This document shows, piece after piece, positions 1-11,339 of a stretch of 64,000 bases of DNA. Made by a program: the position numbers and the translations under genes. The stretch is from Castor canadensis (Eukaryota > Chordata > Mammalia > Rodentia > Castoridae): the NCBI RefSeq assembly GCF_047511655.1, contig NC_133396.1:127977490-128041489 (forward strand), given 5' to 3'. Under the pieces are notes generated by a model. The model ran no database searches, was not told where the DNA came from, and saw nothing but the letters and a program-made list of their open reading frames with translations. The first letter of the stretch is position 1. Each line of letters starts with the position of its first letter.

Positions 1-540
1 AAGGTTGCATGTTTTCCCTCATATGTGGAAGCTAGACCTATAAGATAAATGAATATATAAATACACATATGCTTATACACACAGGTGCGCGCGCGCGCGC
101 GCGCACACACGCACATATTTAGAGAGAGAGAGAACATGATTGTAACATGGGCTACCTGAGGGTACTAAGGGGAGGGTTGGAGAGGAAAAGAGAATAACAG
201 AGAGTGATACTGAAGTGCATTGCATCTGTATATGAAGTGGTATGAGAAATTCACTGTAAGTTGTTGGATAACATGGGATCAGGGTGATAGAGAAAGAGTA
301 ATAGAGGCGCTTAATCTGACTATAGTACAAGATATACATGTGTGAAATACCAAGGCCAAACCCCCTTGAACAATCAATGTACACTTAAAATAATGAGGGT
401 CAGGAAGGCAAAACAGTCCTGTCCGGGGGGAGGGGAGGAGAAGAACGGGGTGGGGGGGTGGTAAATGAAGAGGGTGAAGGAGGGAGAATAGGGTTGTACT
501 TTGTATGCCTGTATGAAAACAGAATAATGAAAATAATTGG
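1..540 (+). mobile_element. L1-like 3' end relic with (GC)n tract
   Basis: Purine-rich segments with G-runs, then a tail of the form TTGTATGCCTGTATGAAAAC and AATAATGAAAA, typical of rodent L1 3' UTR ends. A short relative of the same tail recurs at 27335-27402. The left boundary lies outside the window. Confidence 0.4.
86..118. repeat. Alternating (GC)n/(CA)n tract
   Basis: An uninterrupted alternating purine-pyrimidine run: a pure GC core (87-104) followed by ACACACGCACATAT. Such tracts can adopt Z-DNA. Confidence 0.8.
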
Positions 541-739
541 TATTTGGGGCTTTTGGCTAGATACATACTAATTTATAATTATTTATCTTCCTTATTTGCT
601 CCCAGGGGACATATGGAGAAATCTGGAGACATTTTTGGTTGTTGCAACTGGACAAATTGCTGCTGACATCTAGTGGGTAGAAGCCAGTGATGCTACTAAG
701 CATTTTATACTCTCCTGACAGTAAACAATTATGCAACTC

Positions 740-955
740 GAGCCAGGTGCTGATGGCTCACTCCTGTAATCCTTGCTACTTGGGAGGCTGAGATCAGGAG
801 AATCGAGGTTTGAGGCCAGCTCAGGAAAATGGTTCATGAGACCTCATCTTCAAAATAACTGGAGGATTAGAGGTATGGCTCAAGTGGTAAAGCACCTACT
901 TTGTAAGCATGAAGCCCTGAGTTCAAACCTCAGTCCCACCAAAAAAAAAAAAAAA
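740..955 (+). mobile_element. Dimeric B1/ID SINE
   Basis: A B1-like left half (TGGCTCACTCCTGTAATCC) is fused to a tRNA-derived right half with A box GGCTCAAGTGGTAAAGC and B box GAGTTCAAACC, ending in an A run. Confidence 0.8.
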
Positions 956-1058
956 TTCTGAAACTCAGAATGTTAAGGGCTGAGGTTGAGAAGCCCTATT
1001 TTTAAAAATATACTTCATACTAAAGATCTAGCAAATTTTCAAGAATTAACACTTCTTG

Positions 1059-1345
1059 GGCTGGGTGTGGTGGTTCACATCTATAATCTCAACTGCTTGG
1101 GAGATAGAAATAGGAGGATAGAGGTTTGAGGCCAACTCAGGCAAAAAAATTAATGAGAGTCTATCTCAAAGAATAAGCTAGGAGTGGTGATATACACCTG
1201 TACATGGGAGGGGGAGGGAGCAGGACCTCGGTTCAAGGCTGGCTCCAGGCAAAAGTGTGAGACCCTGTCTGAAAAATGTAAAGCAAAAAGGGTGGGGGTG
1301 TGGCTCAAGTGGTAGAATATAAGAGGGAGGCCCTGAGTAAGAAAT
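1059..1345 (+). mobile_element. B1/B1/ID composite SINE, diverged
   Basis: Two successive B1-like units (GGTGGTTCACATCTATAATC, then GTGGTGATATACACCTGTA), then a degraded ID half (GTGTGGCTCAAGTGGTAGAA). Confidence 0.6.
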
Positions 1346-1711
1346 CTCTCTGTCTGTCTCCCTCCTCCCCTTTGTTTCATTTCAAATGCCCTGAAAATTT
1401 TCTGGCACTTTTATATTTGCTTTTGAGCATTTGCTGACCTCTTCATGTCACCATGGCAGAAGTCTGTCATCTGTCCATTCTTTGCCTTCCCCTTATCTGT
1501 GTCTCCATATTTAAAGCAGATTTCTTGTATTTAGACTAATGGTTGGGCCTTTTTAATATCTAATATGACAGTGCCTGCCTTTTAATTGAAAATATTTAGA
1601 CCATTTACATTTAATCCAAGTGTTGGTAAAATTGAGTTTAAATTTACTATCTTCTTTTTGTTTTCTATATGTCCCATCTGACTTCATTTCTTTTTCTCCT
1701 TTTTTCTTGTG

Positions 1712-1713
<2 letters not shown>

Positions 1714-1749
<36 letters not shown>
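1714..1749. repeat. (TG)n microsatellite
   Basis: About 18 uninterrupted TG units. Open reading frames across this tract are artefacts of the repeat. Confidence 0.95.
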
Positions 1750-1751
<2 letters not shown>

Positions 1752-1830
1752 ATACACGCTTCAGGCTGATCTCAAACTGGCAACCTCAATGCTGGATTTT
1801 CCAGTGTTGGATGTATGTCACCAATCTTTG

Positions 1831-1857
1831 CTTTCCTTCCTTCCTTCCTTTCCTCTC

Positions 1858-1909
<52 letters not shown>

Positions 1910-1924
1910 TCATTCTTTCTTTCA
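1831..1924. repeat. (CTTT)n / (CTTCC)n pyrimidine microsatellite
   Basis: CCTT-rich units grade into about a dozen CTTT repeats, all pyrimidine on this strand, ending at the minus-strand SINE fragment. Confidence 0.95.
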
Positions 1925-1985
1925 TGGTACTGGACATTGAACTCAGGGCCTCATACTCTGCCACTTAAGCCACACTTCCATCTGT
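1925..1985 (-). mobile_element. ID-like SINE fragment
   Basis: Reverse complement of the tRNA-derived half: TTGAACTCAGGGCCTCATAC and CCACTTAAGCCACAC. The CTTT tract beside it corresponds to its A-rich tail. Confidence 0.7.
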
Positions 1986-2313
1986 CCTGCTTTCTTTTTT
2001 TTTTGTTATTGTTATGTTTCATGACTCCATTCAATCTTCACTATTGGCTTGTTACCTATACCTAGTTATTTTGACTTACTACATAACCATATACCACTAT
2101 GTAATATGATGCCACTTCTTAGTTTCATATATGTGTACATACAAAAGTTATAAAATTCACACATACATACAATACATTGCTATTTTTTTGTTTTCAAAAG
2201 TTACTTATTTTTTTAAAGAGATTAAAAATGGGAAAAATCTTTATTTACTATTTCCAGTGCTTTGTACATACTGAAATTTCTATTACATATAGTTTTCCTT
2301 GTGCCTGAAGACT

Positions 2314-2376
2314 TTTTTGGTGCTGGGGCCTCACTCATACTACACAGGTGTTCTACTGAGCTACATTCCCAGTCCT
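2314..2376 (-). mobile_element. ID-type SINE fragment
   Basis: TGCTGGGGCCTCACTCATAC followed by GAGCTACATTCCCAGTCCT, the reversed tRNA-like unit. Confidence 0.55.
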
Positions 2377-2638
2377 GAAGAACTTTTAGCAATCTTATTG
2401 CACAAGTTCACTATTGTTGATTTCTGTCTGATTGTTTGTCTGGAAAAGTCTTTACTTGAGTGATATTTTCACTTGGTATAGAATTCTATATTGATCGGGA
2501 TTTTTTCTTTCAGTATTTTAAAGATGTCATTCCCTTGCCTCATTTAGTTTTTAAATTCTCTGAGTCCCTAATTTTGTGATAGGTCCTGTGGAGTGAAAAT
2601 GCCAGATGTAGCACCTGTCTCATGTTAACTGTTTGAGG

Positions 2639-2872
2639 GGAAGGGTTCATGGAGGAGATGAAGGTGAAGGAATATGGTTGATGGGCGTCATATACATACA
2701 TGACATAGAATGCTGAAAACTTACAATTGCTTTAGGTGGGGCAGGGAAGGGGTTGAGGGGGCGGAGATGGTGCGGGCGATCTAATCAATATACAATGTAA
2801 GTCTGTTGGGAATTGGCATAATGAATCCCCCCATACAACGAATATATCCTAATAAAAATGAAAAAAAAATTC
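2639..2872 (+). mobile_element. 234-bp insertion with L1-like 3' tail, copy 1
   Basis: Flanked by a perfect 11-bp target duplication ACTGTTTGAGG (2628-2638 and 2873-2883). It shares with copy 2 the segments ATGGTTGATGG, CAATTGCTTTA and GTGGGGCAGGGAAGGGGTTG, and ends AATAAAAATG plus an A run. L1 machinery most likely mobilised it. Confidence 0.7.
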
Positions 2873-3119
2873 ACTGTTTGAGGAACACCTTGCCTTTTTC
2901 CAATGACAAATTCCAATTATTGGGATTGCATGGATATGTAATGTTTCCTATCATTTGTTTCCTTGTGGAGCTACCCACCGGCCTGCCATTACTTCTTCGC
3001 AATTTTAGTTTTGTAGTCTTTACCAGAGCCCCCATTTTCCATTGCCTGCTCCATGTAAGAGTCAAACTGAGAGATCATCCTCTCTGGTCTCCCTTCCATG
3101 CTCTCTCTAGTGCTGTGAA

Positions 3120-3330
3120 GAGAACCTAGGCATTGATCCAGACAAACCTGGGCTTGAATTCCAGCTTTTCACAGCTACCAGCTGTGTTCTGAGTAGATTA
3201 CTTCAGTCTTAGAGGGCCATCTGTAAAATTTGAATAATATCCCTCAGAATAGTTGGGAGGATTAAGTTAGACAATATATGAAAAGTTTCCAGTACCATTT
3301 TAGCACATAGTGTTGAACACTGGCTCAGTG
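3120..3330 (+). mobile_element. MIR relic
   Basis: MIR order is recognisable: CTGGGCTTGAATTCCAGC, then a 'gatTACTTCAGTCTtag' core, CATCTGTAAAATTTGAATAA and AGGATTAAGTTAGA. Confidence 0.6.
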
Positions 3331-3354
3331 TATATTAAGTGACATACGTCTGTA

Positions 3355-3495
3355 TCTCCCAGTTATAGACGAGGAGTCTGAAACATGGTAACTGACCCAA
3401 GTTACATAATTGGAGAATTAGGAGTTAAACCCAGAGAGCTGAGAGTCAATCCCAGTCTGGCTCTAGAGCCCATGCCTTTGGCTATAATGCTTCAC
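3355..3495 (-). mobile_element. MIR relic
   Basis: Reverse-strand MIR: GACGAGGAGTCTGAAACATG, then 'acccAAGTTACATAATTGG' and 'gttaaacccagag'. Confidence 0.5.
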
Positions 3496-3559
3496 TTCTT
3501 TTAGCAGTCAATTAATTGCTTCTCCTTGGACTAGATGGAATTAGAGTTGGACTTTGAAA

Positions 3560-5160
3560 AATGAGTACTGTTGATCAGGTGAGCATTAGGGGTAATTGGG
3601 CAGTTAAGGGTAGGGAGGCAAAGGACATTTTAAGTAGGAAGGACAGAAGGTAGTAGAGGGTAAGACCTGTTAAGTAGAGTCTACATGATAGAATGTTTTA
3701 AGTGCCAGGCTAACAAATTTGGCCTGTTTCAGTCCACATAAGGTGACAAGCCATCAGGACAGTGGCATGGTTAGATTATTCTGGAGTAGTTCTTGAGTCA
3801 TTTGATAGGTGGACTGAACTTAGGGGCAACTAGAATAAGAAGGTCAAGTGGAATGTTCTTGCACAAATAGAGGTATAAGGTCATGAGCTCGGTCAATGCA
3901 GTGCTGGGGTTGGAAAGCAGGAGGCACAGAGATGCCATTATTGGCTGGATCCAGTGGCTTATTAAAGAAAGGAAAAGTCACAAATGACTTACTGTGCTTG
4001 GTGACAAGGAGGGACATGGTGTTATTAATTGAGATAAGGAGCTCCAAAAGAAGAGTAGGTTGGTGGAGGTGGGTGACTATTTTTAGAATTTATTCCCCTT
4101 TATTGTTAGAAGGAAGCAGTGAGGTAGACCACCTAAGGGAGATTCTGTAAGACAGTCTCAAGGGAGGGGGACAAAAGGGAAGGGCTGAAAGGAAGAGAGG
4201 TGGAATTCATAGGTCAAAGGCAAATTTGGAGCCATTTCCAAGAGATGAAAATGACATGGGGGCTTGGGGAGGTCCTATGAGGAGCATGGACTGACAAAAT
4301 CCCCCCACCAACCTCTCTTACTTGTCCTTTCTCCTCAAGTCCACGCTTGGCTGAGAGGCAGTCAACCCTCCAAGGGCTTATGAAGGCTAGAGCCAGGCAC
4401 ACATGGGACTGAAGACTAAAGGGCCCTTCTTGGACCACCTGATGACTCTAGAAGCTTGTTAATCATGGACATTGAAACTCTTTCCACCCAGTGGAAGGGG
4501 ACCCTGAGCAGATCACATTTCATTTAACTGTTATGAATATTTCATTTTGATTTAAGCTTGTTTCTCAGTAGACCATAAACTGTAAAAGAGCCACACGTCA
4601 GTTACTAAGGTGGACCCAATGCCTAGCAGAGAGCTTGGCTGACTCTCACTAATTTGTTCATTCATATCATTTATGAGTACAGTGACAGACCCTGCTACAT
4701 GTGCTGAATATTCATTTACTCAGTGAATATTTACTGAGCACTTACTGTGTGTCAGGTTCAGGGTCAAGAGCTGGGAACACAGATCTGAACAAGACTGGCA
4801 TGTTCTCTGTTCTCAAGGACCTTATATCTTAAATGGGGGGTAGTCAAAAAAACATAATAGGGAAGCTTCAGATGGTGACATATGCCATGAAGACCATAGA
4901 AGACAGCAATGTTATAGGGAGAAATGGGGGGTGACTTTTGCTACAATGTGTGTGGGGAAGGCTCCTGAATGATAGGAGGGAGTGGGTCACAGGATGATCA
5001 CAGGGGAGACAGGGTCAGGAAGAAGGCTGTGCTGAACCTGAAGTAAGCAAAGAGTGAGAACAGTGAGATGACAGTGGTCAGGCAAGTGGGCCCCATCATG
5101 TGGGGCCTACAGGAAGGAGATTGATTTATTCTAAGTGCAATTGAAGGTCTTTCACTGTGG
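3560..5160 (-). mobile_element. Antisense L2-like relic
   Basis: G/A-rich DNA resembling the reverse complement of L2, clearest at 4740-5160: 'gctgggaacacagatctgaac', 'ggaccttatatctta', 'gtggggcctacaggaaggag' and 'ttctaagtgcaattgaagg'. 3560-4150 is similar but weaker, and 4160-4690 is unassigned. No coding potential is supported. Confidence 0.45.
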
Positions 5161-5232
5161 AATTGTGGGGTACCACAATTATATTTTCTCTGAAAAGCTC
5201 CTTGGGCTTTTGTGTAAAAAAAATGCAGTGGG

Positions 5233-5458
5233 CTATGCCAGGTAGCACATACCTATAATCCCAGCATCTTGGAGCTGGAGATAGGGGGATTGGGATTTAA
5301 GGCCAACTAGAGCAAAAGTTAGTGAGATCCTGTCTGAAAAACAAGTTGGGTGCAGTGGCACACTTCTGTAATCCCAGCTACTCAGGAGGCAGAGGTAGAA
5401 GGATCTCAGACAGAGGCCAGTCCAAGCAAAAGTATAAGACCCTATCTGAAAAATAAAC
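5233..5458 (+). mobile_element. B1-type SINE, two left halves
   Basis: Two consecutive B1-like units (CACATACCTATAATCCCAGC and GTGGCACACTTCTGTAATCC), each ending at a 'cTATCTGAAAAA' type junction. Confidence 0.7.
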
Positions 5459-5927
5459 TAAAAGCAGGCAGTGATGAAGGCTGTGGCAGGATAAGCAAAG
5501 GACACCAGGCAAAGACAGAGGCCTCCTTCCTGGGCTGTGTCCAGAAGGAAAATGGACACGGGAGATGGACAGAGAAGGACTCACCAGGCTGAGGAAGCCA
5601 CTGCACTGAGGCTCAGTCGAGGAATTGCAGTCATCCAGGATGGCCAATGTGGCAATGGAGTGAAATGCAGGAAGGAGAAGAGGTCAGGGCTATCACACAC
5701 ATCAGAGATGTCACCAAAGATGAGAACTGGGAAGCACTGGACTCAGCAACCAGGAAGTTAATGCTTATCTTTGCTAAATAGTTTTAGTTATTTTCAAGGA
5801 GTTGTGGGGACAAAAACCAGATTTTGAGTAACTTGGGCCAAGGCACAAGACACCCTAAGTGTAAAAAGCCACTCCTCTAAGAAACTGAAAGTGAAAGAAG
5901 GGAGAGAGGGTAAAATGGCAGCCAGGG

Positions 5928-6154
5928 CTGGGGTGCCAGTGGCTCACACCTGTAATCCTAGCTACTTGAGAGACTGAGATCCAGAGGGTCTCTGTTTGAG
6001 GCCAGCCTGGGCAAATAGTTCACAAGACCCCATCTCTAAAATAACCAAAGCAAAATGGGCTGGAGGTGTGGCTCAAGCAGTAGAGTGCCTGCTTTGCAAG
6101 CACAAAGCCCTGAGTTCAAACCCTAGCCTCACTACCAACCCACCTCCCCCTCAA
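5928..6154 (+). mobile_element. Dimeric B1/ID SINE with target duplication
   Basis: A B1 half (GTGGCTCACACCTGTAATCC) followed by an ID half (GTGTGGCTCAAGCAGTAGAG, GAGTTCAAACCCTAGCC). Flanks AAAATGGCAGCCAGGG (5912-5927) and AAAATGATAGCCAGGG (6155-6170) match at 14 of 16 bases. Confidence 0.8.
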
Positions 6155-6159
6155 AAAAT

Positions 6160-7900
6160 GATAGCCAGGGGGAGGGTAGGATGAAGTTGGATTTTGCTGT
6201 ATTTTTTTTTAAATGGTAGAAATCTTGGGCTTAGTTATAGGCTGGAGGAAGAACTAAGTGAGGGAGAGCTTGAAAACACAGGGGAGAGGAGATAATTGAC
6301 GGAGATACATTTCTAAGGGGCTGGTCAGGAAAGGGCCCTTGTGGGATGGGAACACCTACTAAGCATAGCTGTGGGTCAGAGAGAAGACACAGATGGGCAA
6401 AAGAGATAAGATTGTGGGGGTGGGGAGTGAAGGTATTGTTGGTTAAGGCTGTTCCTTCTGATTGCCTTCATTTTCTCTTTGAATAACAATGAGGTCTACT
6501 GCAGAGAATGACTGTAGACACAGCAAGAGGCATATGGAAAGCTCAAGAGGACAAATTTATTGGGGCATCAATTTGTTTAATTCCTCCAATGGCTTGGCAT
6601 GATATTTTTCTGGGCACAGGAGCAAAGAGTGGGCACAGTAATCCAGAGTGGAGCGTTGCAGTGTGGTACAGCTGAGGGCAAGATATTGACTAGTTTGGAG
6701 ATGAAGTGATAGGTTTGCATTTGAGCTGAATGATACAGACCGTGAAACAAGACTTTGGTTGACAGATTTGCAGGGAGGCAAGAAACAGGAAGAAAGAAGC
6801 AAGGGTGTCAGGAGACCCAAACTATGATCAGTAAGTGGAATGTTGGAGCAAATCTGAGTGGTAGAAAGTGCAAGGTTATGTATGGCTTTGGGAGGGAGTA
6901 GCTTGTGGAAGCAGAGGTGAATGATCCTAGCACTGAGGATGTCAAGATGTGTGAGGGTGGGCAGAGGACAGCTCATTCACACCAGCACTGAAATTGCCCA
7001 GATCAAGAGGGAGATAGGGGAAGGAGAGAAGAAGCCGAGTTGGGAACTCAGGTCTTTGATAAGTGTAGCCAACTGACCAGCAAGGCAGTGGTAGGAGAGA
7101 CAAGAGGACAAGCTGGTTGGCCGAAGGCAGCAACAGTTCTTTCTTAGCCAGGGAGTCGTAGTGCTATCTTGTTAATCTACTGAACTAAACTGAACCCAAG
7201 TGCTGTGTTAGTTCCAGGAAATGCCACAGTCAGCAACCAGCTGCCATTTTCTAGAAAAACTCTAGGACAGACATTAAAATGAGCGCAGAAAACAGCATCA
7301 CCCACCTAAGCCATGGTCAAGGAGAGACTTCGAGAAGAAATATCAGCAGGGTGACTACTGGACCCTTCCTCTGGGCTCCCCACAACCGACATGTCTTACT
7401 GACCATGTCAATCCTCCCCTCCCCCTCTGGAGGGTCTCCCCCTGCCAGTTCTCTGCTCCAGGACACAGTCCTGGCAGGAAAAGCCAGCCAGCCATCTTTG
7501 GGTTGGCATCATTCCCAGGAGGAGCCAGAGCAGAGGCTTTGAGAGAGGGAGCTGAAGGAAGCACATTTCGGACGCGCAGCTTACGGTGAGCAAGGGCTCA
7601 TTAAACCAAAACCATCATCTTCCTGGGCTCATTCTCAGACCCACTTAAAAATAACCCGAGCTGCCTCTCCACCCTTGCACACAGGAGTACAAGTTGCTTC
7701 CTGCTCAGACAGAACCCACCCTTAACCTCAGCGCTTCTAGAATGTAAGCACCATCCATCCCACACTGCTTCTCTTGAGTGATGTGAATAGGCACAAGGCG
7801 TGCTTCCCGGACACTGTTCTCTCTTGTTCTCTTCCGACTTCACGAGCCACTTGGTATTCACGCTCCTTTGCAGGTTCCTTCTCATTAACTTGACCTCTAA
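6160..7900. other. Gene-free stretch, ancient repeat-like in part
   Basis: 6290-7130 is purine-rich and weakly like antisense L2. 7140-7900 is unique-looking, with a few stop-limited frames on both strands that show no family signature. Nothing here supports a gene. Confidence 0.4.
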
Positions 7901-7916
7901 AAGTTGGAGTGCCCCA

Positions 7917-9130
7917 GTTCTCAGCCCTTGATCATCACCGCCTCCTTACCCACACTCATTTCCTTTGTAATGTCAACCGGCCTTGCGGCTGTCATACTGT
8001 TTAATCACTGACAAACACCAAATGCATTATCTCTGCTCCTGAGACAGACTCTAGCCTCATGTATCCAGTCCCCTCCATGGCATCTCTACTTGGATATCTT
8101 ACAGGTGTTATCTTCACACGCTCAAAACTGACATTCTCCTCCCTCTCCACTCTTCTTGCAGACTTCCAGTTGCTCAGACCAAATATCTTGGTGTCGACCT
8201 GACTCTTCCAATCTGCTCAAGCCCAGTTACAGTCTATCTGCCAATCCTGTCAGTTCTACCTTCAAATGATAGCCAGGATCAGACCATTTCTCATTGCTTC
8301 TGCCCCCATCACCTTGAACCTAGCCATCCTCATGTCATGCTTGAATTATCCCTATAGCCTCTTCCCTGGAATCTGCTTCTATCCTATTCCAAACAGCAGC
8401 CAGGGGAGGAGGGAGGGTAAAGGAAAGAGATTAAGGTGATGGCACATGGTTGATGGACTTCAGATCCCTAGATGAAATAAACCCAGGAAACCTCTTGCAA
8501 TTGCTTTAAGTGGGGCAGGGAAGGGGTTGAGGGGGAGAGACGAGGGGGGCAATGTAAGTTATGTACAACAGAAGCCTAATTGGAACTGTCACTGTGAATC
8601 CCCCCCCCATAACGAATATCGCCCCCCCCCCCCAAAAAAAACAGCAGCCAGAATGAACCCGTAAAAAGTCATGAAGAAAAAAAGCAAAGCATGAGCTGGT
8701 CTCCCTTCAGCCCTCTGTCCTAATGTCCTACTCCCCTCCCTTGTTCACCCTTCTCCAGCCACACTCCTAGGATGCTCCTGCTTTTGCATTTACTAGTTCC
8801 TCTGCATCAACCCTGTCTCCCCTGTGTCCCCAGGGTTTGCTCTCTCCCTTCCTTCCAACTGATGTTCAAATGTCCTTTTCCTCAGTGAGGCCTTTCACCC
8901 TATGTAAAATCCATACAGCACAAGACAGTAGTGGCAATTGCTGTCCATCTATTTCCCTTACTCTCTCCTTTTTTCTCCATAGACCTGTGTCCTCTGAGAG
9001 CATATGACTATTGAAGGTGAACTCATGACAGCAGGAACGTTCTGCTTTATTCACTTCTGAGTCTCCTGTATTTACAACAGTACCTGACCTGCAGAACAGC
9101 TCAGTAAACATCTATGGAACAAATACAATT
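7917..9130 (+). mobile_element. L2 LINE 3' region, interrupted by a young insertion
   Basis: Strong resemblance to L2: 'catctctacttggatatct', 'ttccagttgctcagaccaaa', 'ccaatcctgtcagttctacc', then after the 8404-8638 insertion 'ctccagccacactcctagg' and 'tgaggcctttcaccct'. The final 'acagtacctgacctgcagaacagctcagtaaacat' is the L2 end. Confidence 0.75.
8404..8638 (+). mobile_element. 235-bp insertion with L1-like 3' tail, copy 2
   Basis: Flanked by a perfect 13-bp duplication AAACAGCAGCCAG (8391-8403 and 8639-8651) and inserted into an L2 relic whose homology resumes on the far side. It shares the internal blocks of copy 1 and is almost exactly the same length. The tail has long C runs and then A's. 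Confidence 0.75.
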
Positions 9131-9819
9131 AATTCAGCTGGCTGTAGGGAAACCCCAGAATCCATCCTTTACCCTCTGGATGCTGGCACAGACCAGTTTC
9201 TTTTTCTTTTTTTTTTTTTTAAACAAACCCTCCTCTTTCAATCCTTTAAGGAAGCACAACTTTAATTAAGCAACCAGTCTGCCTGGGCCCCTGCCAATTA
9301 TGCAACTCCATCTCTAAGGCCCACAGAGATGGCCGTTGCCTTCTTTTCCTTGCTTTCCACTTCCTGTAAGAAAATCATCCGGGTGCGGGTGACCTAGCCT
9401 GCAGGTGAGCACCACTATTAAACACAGCACTCAATAAAAGCCACTGATGTGGTTATTCTTTTATAGAGCAGTGGAATGTGTTATAATCTTGTAACTATGT
9501 GACTCTCTTGGACAAATGTGTTTCAATGACAGAGCAAAGGTCTGAAAATACAGCTTCCTACTGATTAGGTTTTCAGGATGAGTTTGGTCCTGACTCCTCT
9601 GTGGAATTGCCACTAATTCTGGAGGCTTCCCCTGAGCTCTCCAGTGTCCTCCAAGTGCACAATGTGGGCTTTGAACTAGGTGATCTCTCAGACTCCTTCT
9701 AGATCTAAAATTGTGGTCTTCTTGAAAGAGAAGGGATCCCATTTGTGAGTCATTGGAAATACATCTGCTTTCCCAGTATACAAAAGAAACAGGTGTGGTT
9801 TATTTTGTGACCTTTGTCA

Positions 9820-10270
9820 TGGTCAGGGCTTTTTCAGTTGTTAGGGGCAGAAACTCAACTCAGACTGGCTAAAACAAAGATGTTTATTGGCAGCAGTAAG
9901 CAGGAATGCCAGGGAAGAACCTCTTCTGGTAGGCTGGGTCCAGGGCCTATGGCACAGCAGGCAGACCCAGTCTCTCTTCATCTTCTGACCCCATTTCTCT
10001 TGTGCTGGTTTCACTTTCAGGCTGGCTCTCCCCACTTGAAAGTCCCGGCAGCACCAACACAACACCTGCCAGCTTCAAATCCAAGAGAGAAAAGACTTCT
10101 TCTCACTGGTCTGGTCTGACTCATGTGTCCTTTCCTGACCCAATCTCTATGGCCAGGGGAATGAGAGGGTGATCTCCACGTTTATGCTTAGCCCCCTCCC
10201 ACAGAGCTGGGATGGATGAACAGATCCTCTTAACTCATAGGAGGAGCATGGCAGAAAAGTAGGTGTCAAA
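9820..10270. mobile_element. Ancient interspersed repeat, family not assigned
   Basis: Resembles a common mammalian dispersed repeat ('gcagaaactcaactcagactggcta', 'gatgtttattggcagcag', 'tggccaggggaatgagag'). I recall the pattern from mammalian genomes but cannot name the family with confidence. Confidence 0.4.
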
Positions 10271-10365
10271 AGGAAACTCAAGGGGCTTTTAGCAGAAGGG
10301 AGAATGGATGTTGGATAAGAAAAATTATAGACATTTATTCCAGTCCTCATTATGATTTTCTTAGA

Positions 10366-10945
10366 AGTACTATATTAATCCCCCATGGCTACTGTAACAA
10401 ATTAGCACAGGCTAGGTGATTTAAAACAACAGAAAAGACACTCTCATAGTTCTGCAGGCCAGAAATCTGAAGTCCAGGTGGTGTCAGGGCTGCGCTCTCT
10501 CTGCTAGCTCCCCTTGCTGTGCGTTTTCGAGGAGTATACATAGTTTGCCTCTTCCACCTTTTGGTGGTTACCAGGATTCCTTGGCTTGTGGTCACACCAT
10601 TCCAATCTCTGCTTCCATAGTCACATTACTTTCTCCTCTTCTATCTGTTCATTCTCACCTTGTTTCTTTTTCAGAACACTTGTCATTCAATTTAGGGTCC
10701 ATCCCAATAATCTGGGATGACCTCCTTATCTTGAGATCCTTTATTTGAGTTGGGGGTGTAGTTCAGTGGTAGAACACTTGACTAAGCATGTGCAAGGTCC
10801 TGAATTTGTTCCCCAGCATAGAAAAAAAAGTCCTTTTCTTAATTATATTTGTAAAGATCTTCCAACAAGATCTTCTTGTTGGGTAACACTCACAGGCTCC
10901 AGGGGTTTACATGGACAGCATAATGATATTTAGGTGAGAATCTTT
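10366..10945 (-). mobile_element. MLT1-like (ERVL-MaLR) solo LTR, split by a SINE
   Basis: The reverse complement of the MLT1-type 3' end is clear: 'ggctactgtaacaaattagc', TTAAAACAACAGAA, 'agttctgcaggccagaaatc'. The middle has 'attccttggcttgtggtcac' and 'aataatctgggatgacctcc'. After a SINE at 10747-10828 it resumes with 'tttgtaaagatcttccaac' and 'cacaggctccaggggttta'. No internal retroviral genes are present. Confidence 0.65.
10747..10828 (+). mobile_element. ID-type tRNA SINE inside the LTR
   Basis: A tRNA-like unit: A box GTAGTTCAGTGGTAGAAC, anticodon-loop remnant 'gactaagcatgtgc', degraded B box, then an A run. It lacks the B1 half and is the simple ID type. Confidence 0.7.
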
Positions 10946-10967
10946 GACTTCAAAATGTGTAAGAGTT

Positions 10968-11180
10968 AGGTGTTAGTGGTTCACGCCTGTAATCCTAACT
11001 AGTCAGCAGTAGAGATCAGGAGGATCACAGTTTGAAGCCAGCTCCAGGCAAATAGTCCTCAAGACCCCAATAAAAAAAAAAAATTACAAAAAGGGGCTGG
11101 TGGAGTGGCTCAAGAAGTAAGAGCCACCAAGCATGAGGTCCTGAGTTCAAGGCCTAGTGCTGCCAAAAAAAAAAAAGAAA
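10968..11180 (+). mobile_element. Dimeric B1/ID SINE
   Basis: GTTAGTGGTTCACGCCTGTA and AATAGTCCTCAAGACC, then GTGGCTCAAGAAGTAAGAGC, GAGTTCAAGGCC and an A run. Confidence 0.8.
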
Positions 11181-11252
11181 ATGTATAAGACTCAGAATAA
11201 CTTCGAAATATTACTAGTACATTTTACACACGATTTGTTGCTTTTTTTAAAG

Positions 11253-11330
11253 AGTGGTACTGGGATATAAACTCAGGCCCCTATGCTTGCTAGGCATGCA
11301 CTCAAACACTTGAGCCACACCTCCAGCCTG
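11253..11330 (-). mobile_element. ID-like SINE fragment
   Basis: GGTACTGGGATATAAACTCA through CACTTGAGCCACACCTCCAG, the reversed tRNA half. Confidence 0.7.
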
Positions 11331-11339
11331 ATTTGTTGT

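Noticed and set aside
1669-2065. 118-codon frame with Cys-Val and Phe-Leu-Ser repeats
   Set aside because: Produced by the TG and CTTT microsatellites.
6557-6976. 139-codon minus-strand frame
   Set aside because: Lies in old repeat-like DNA, has no conserved domain recognised and no splice or promoter context.
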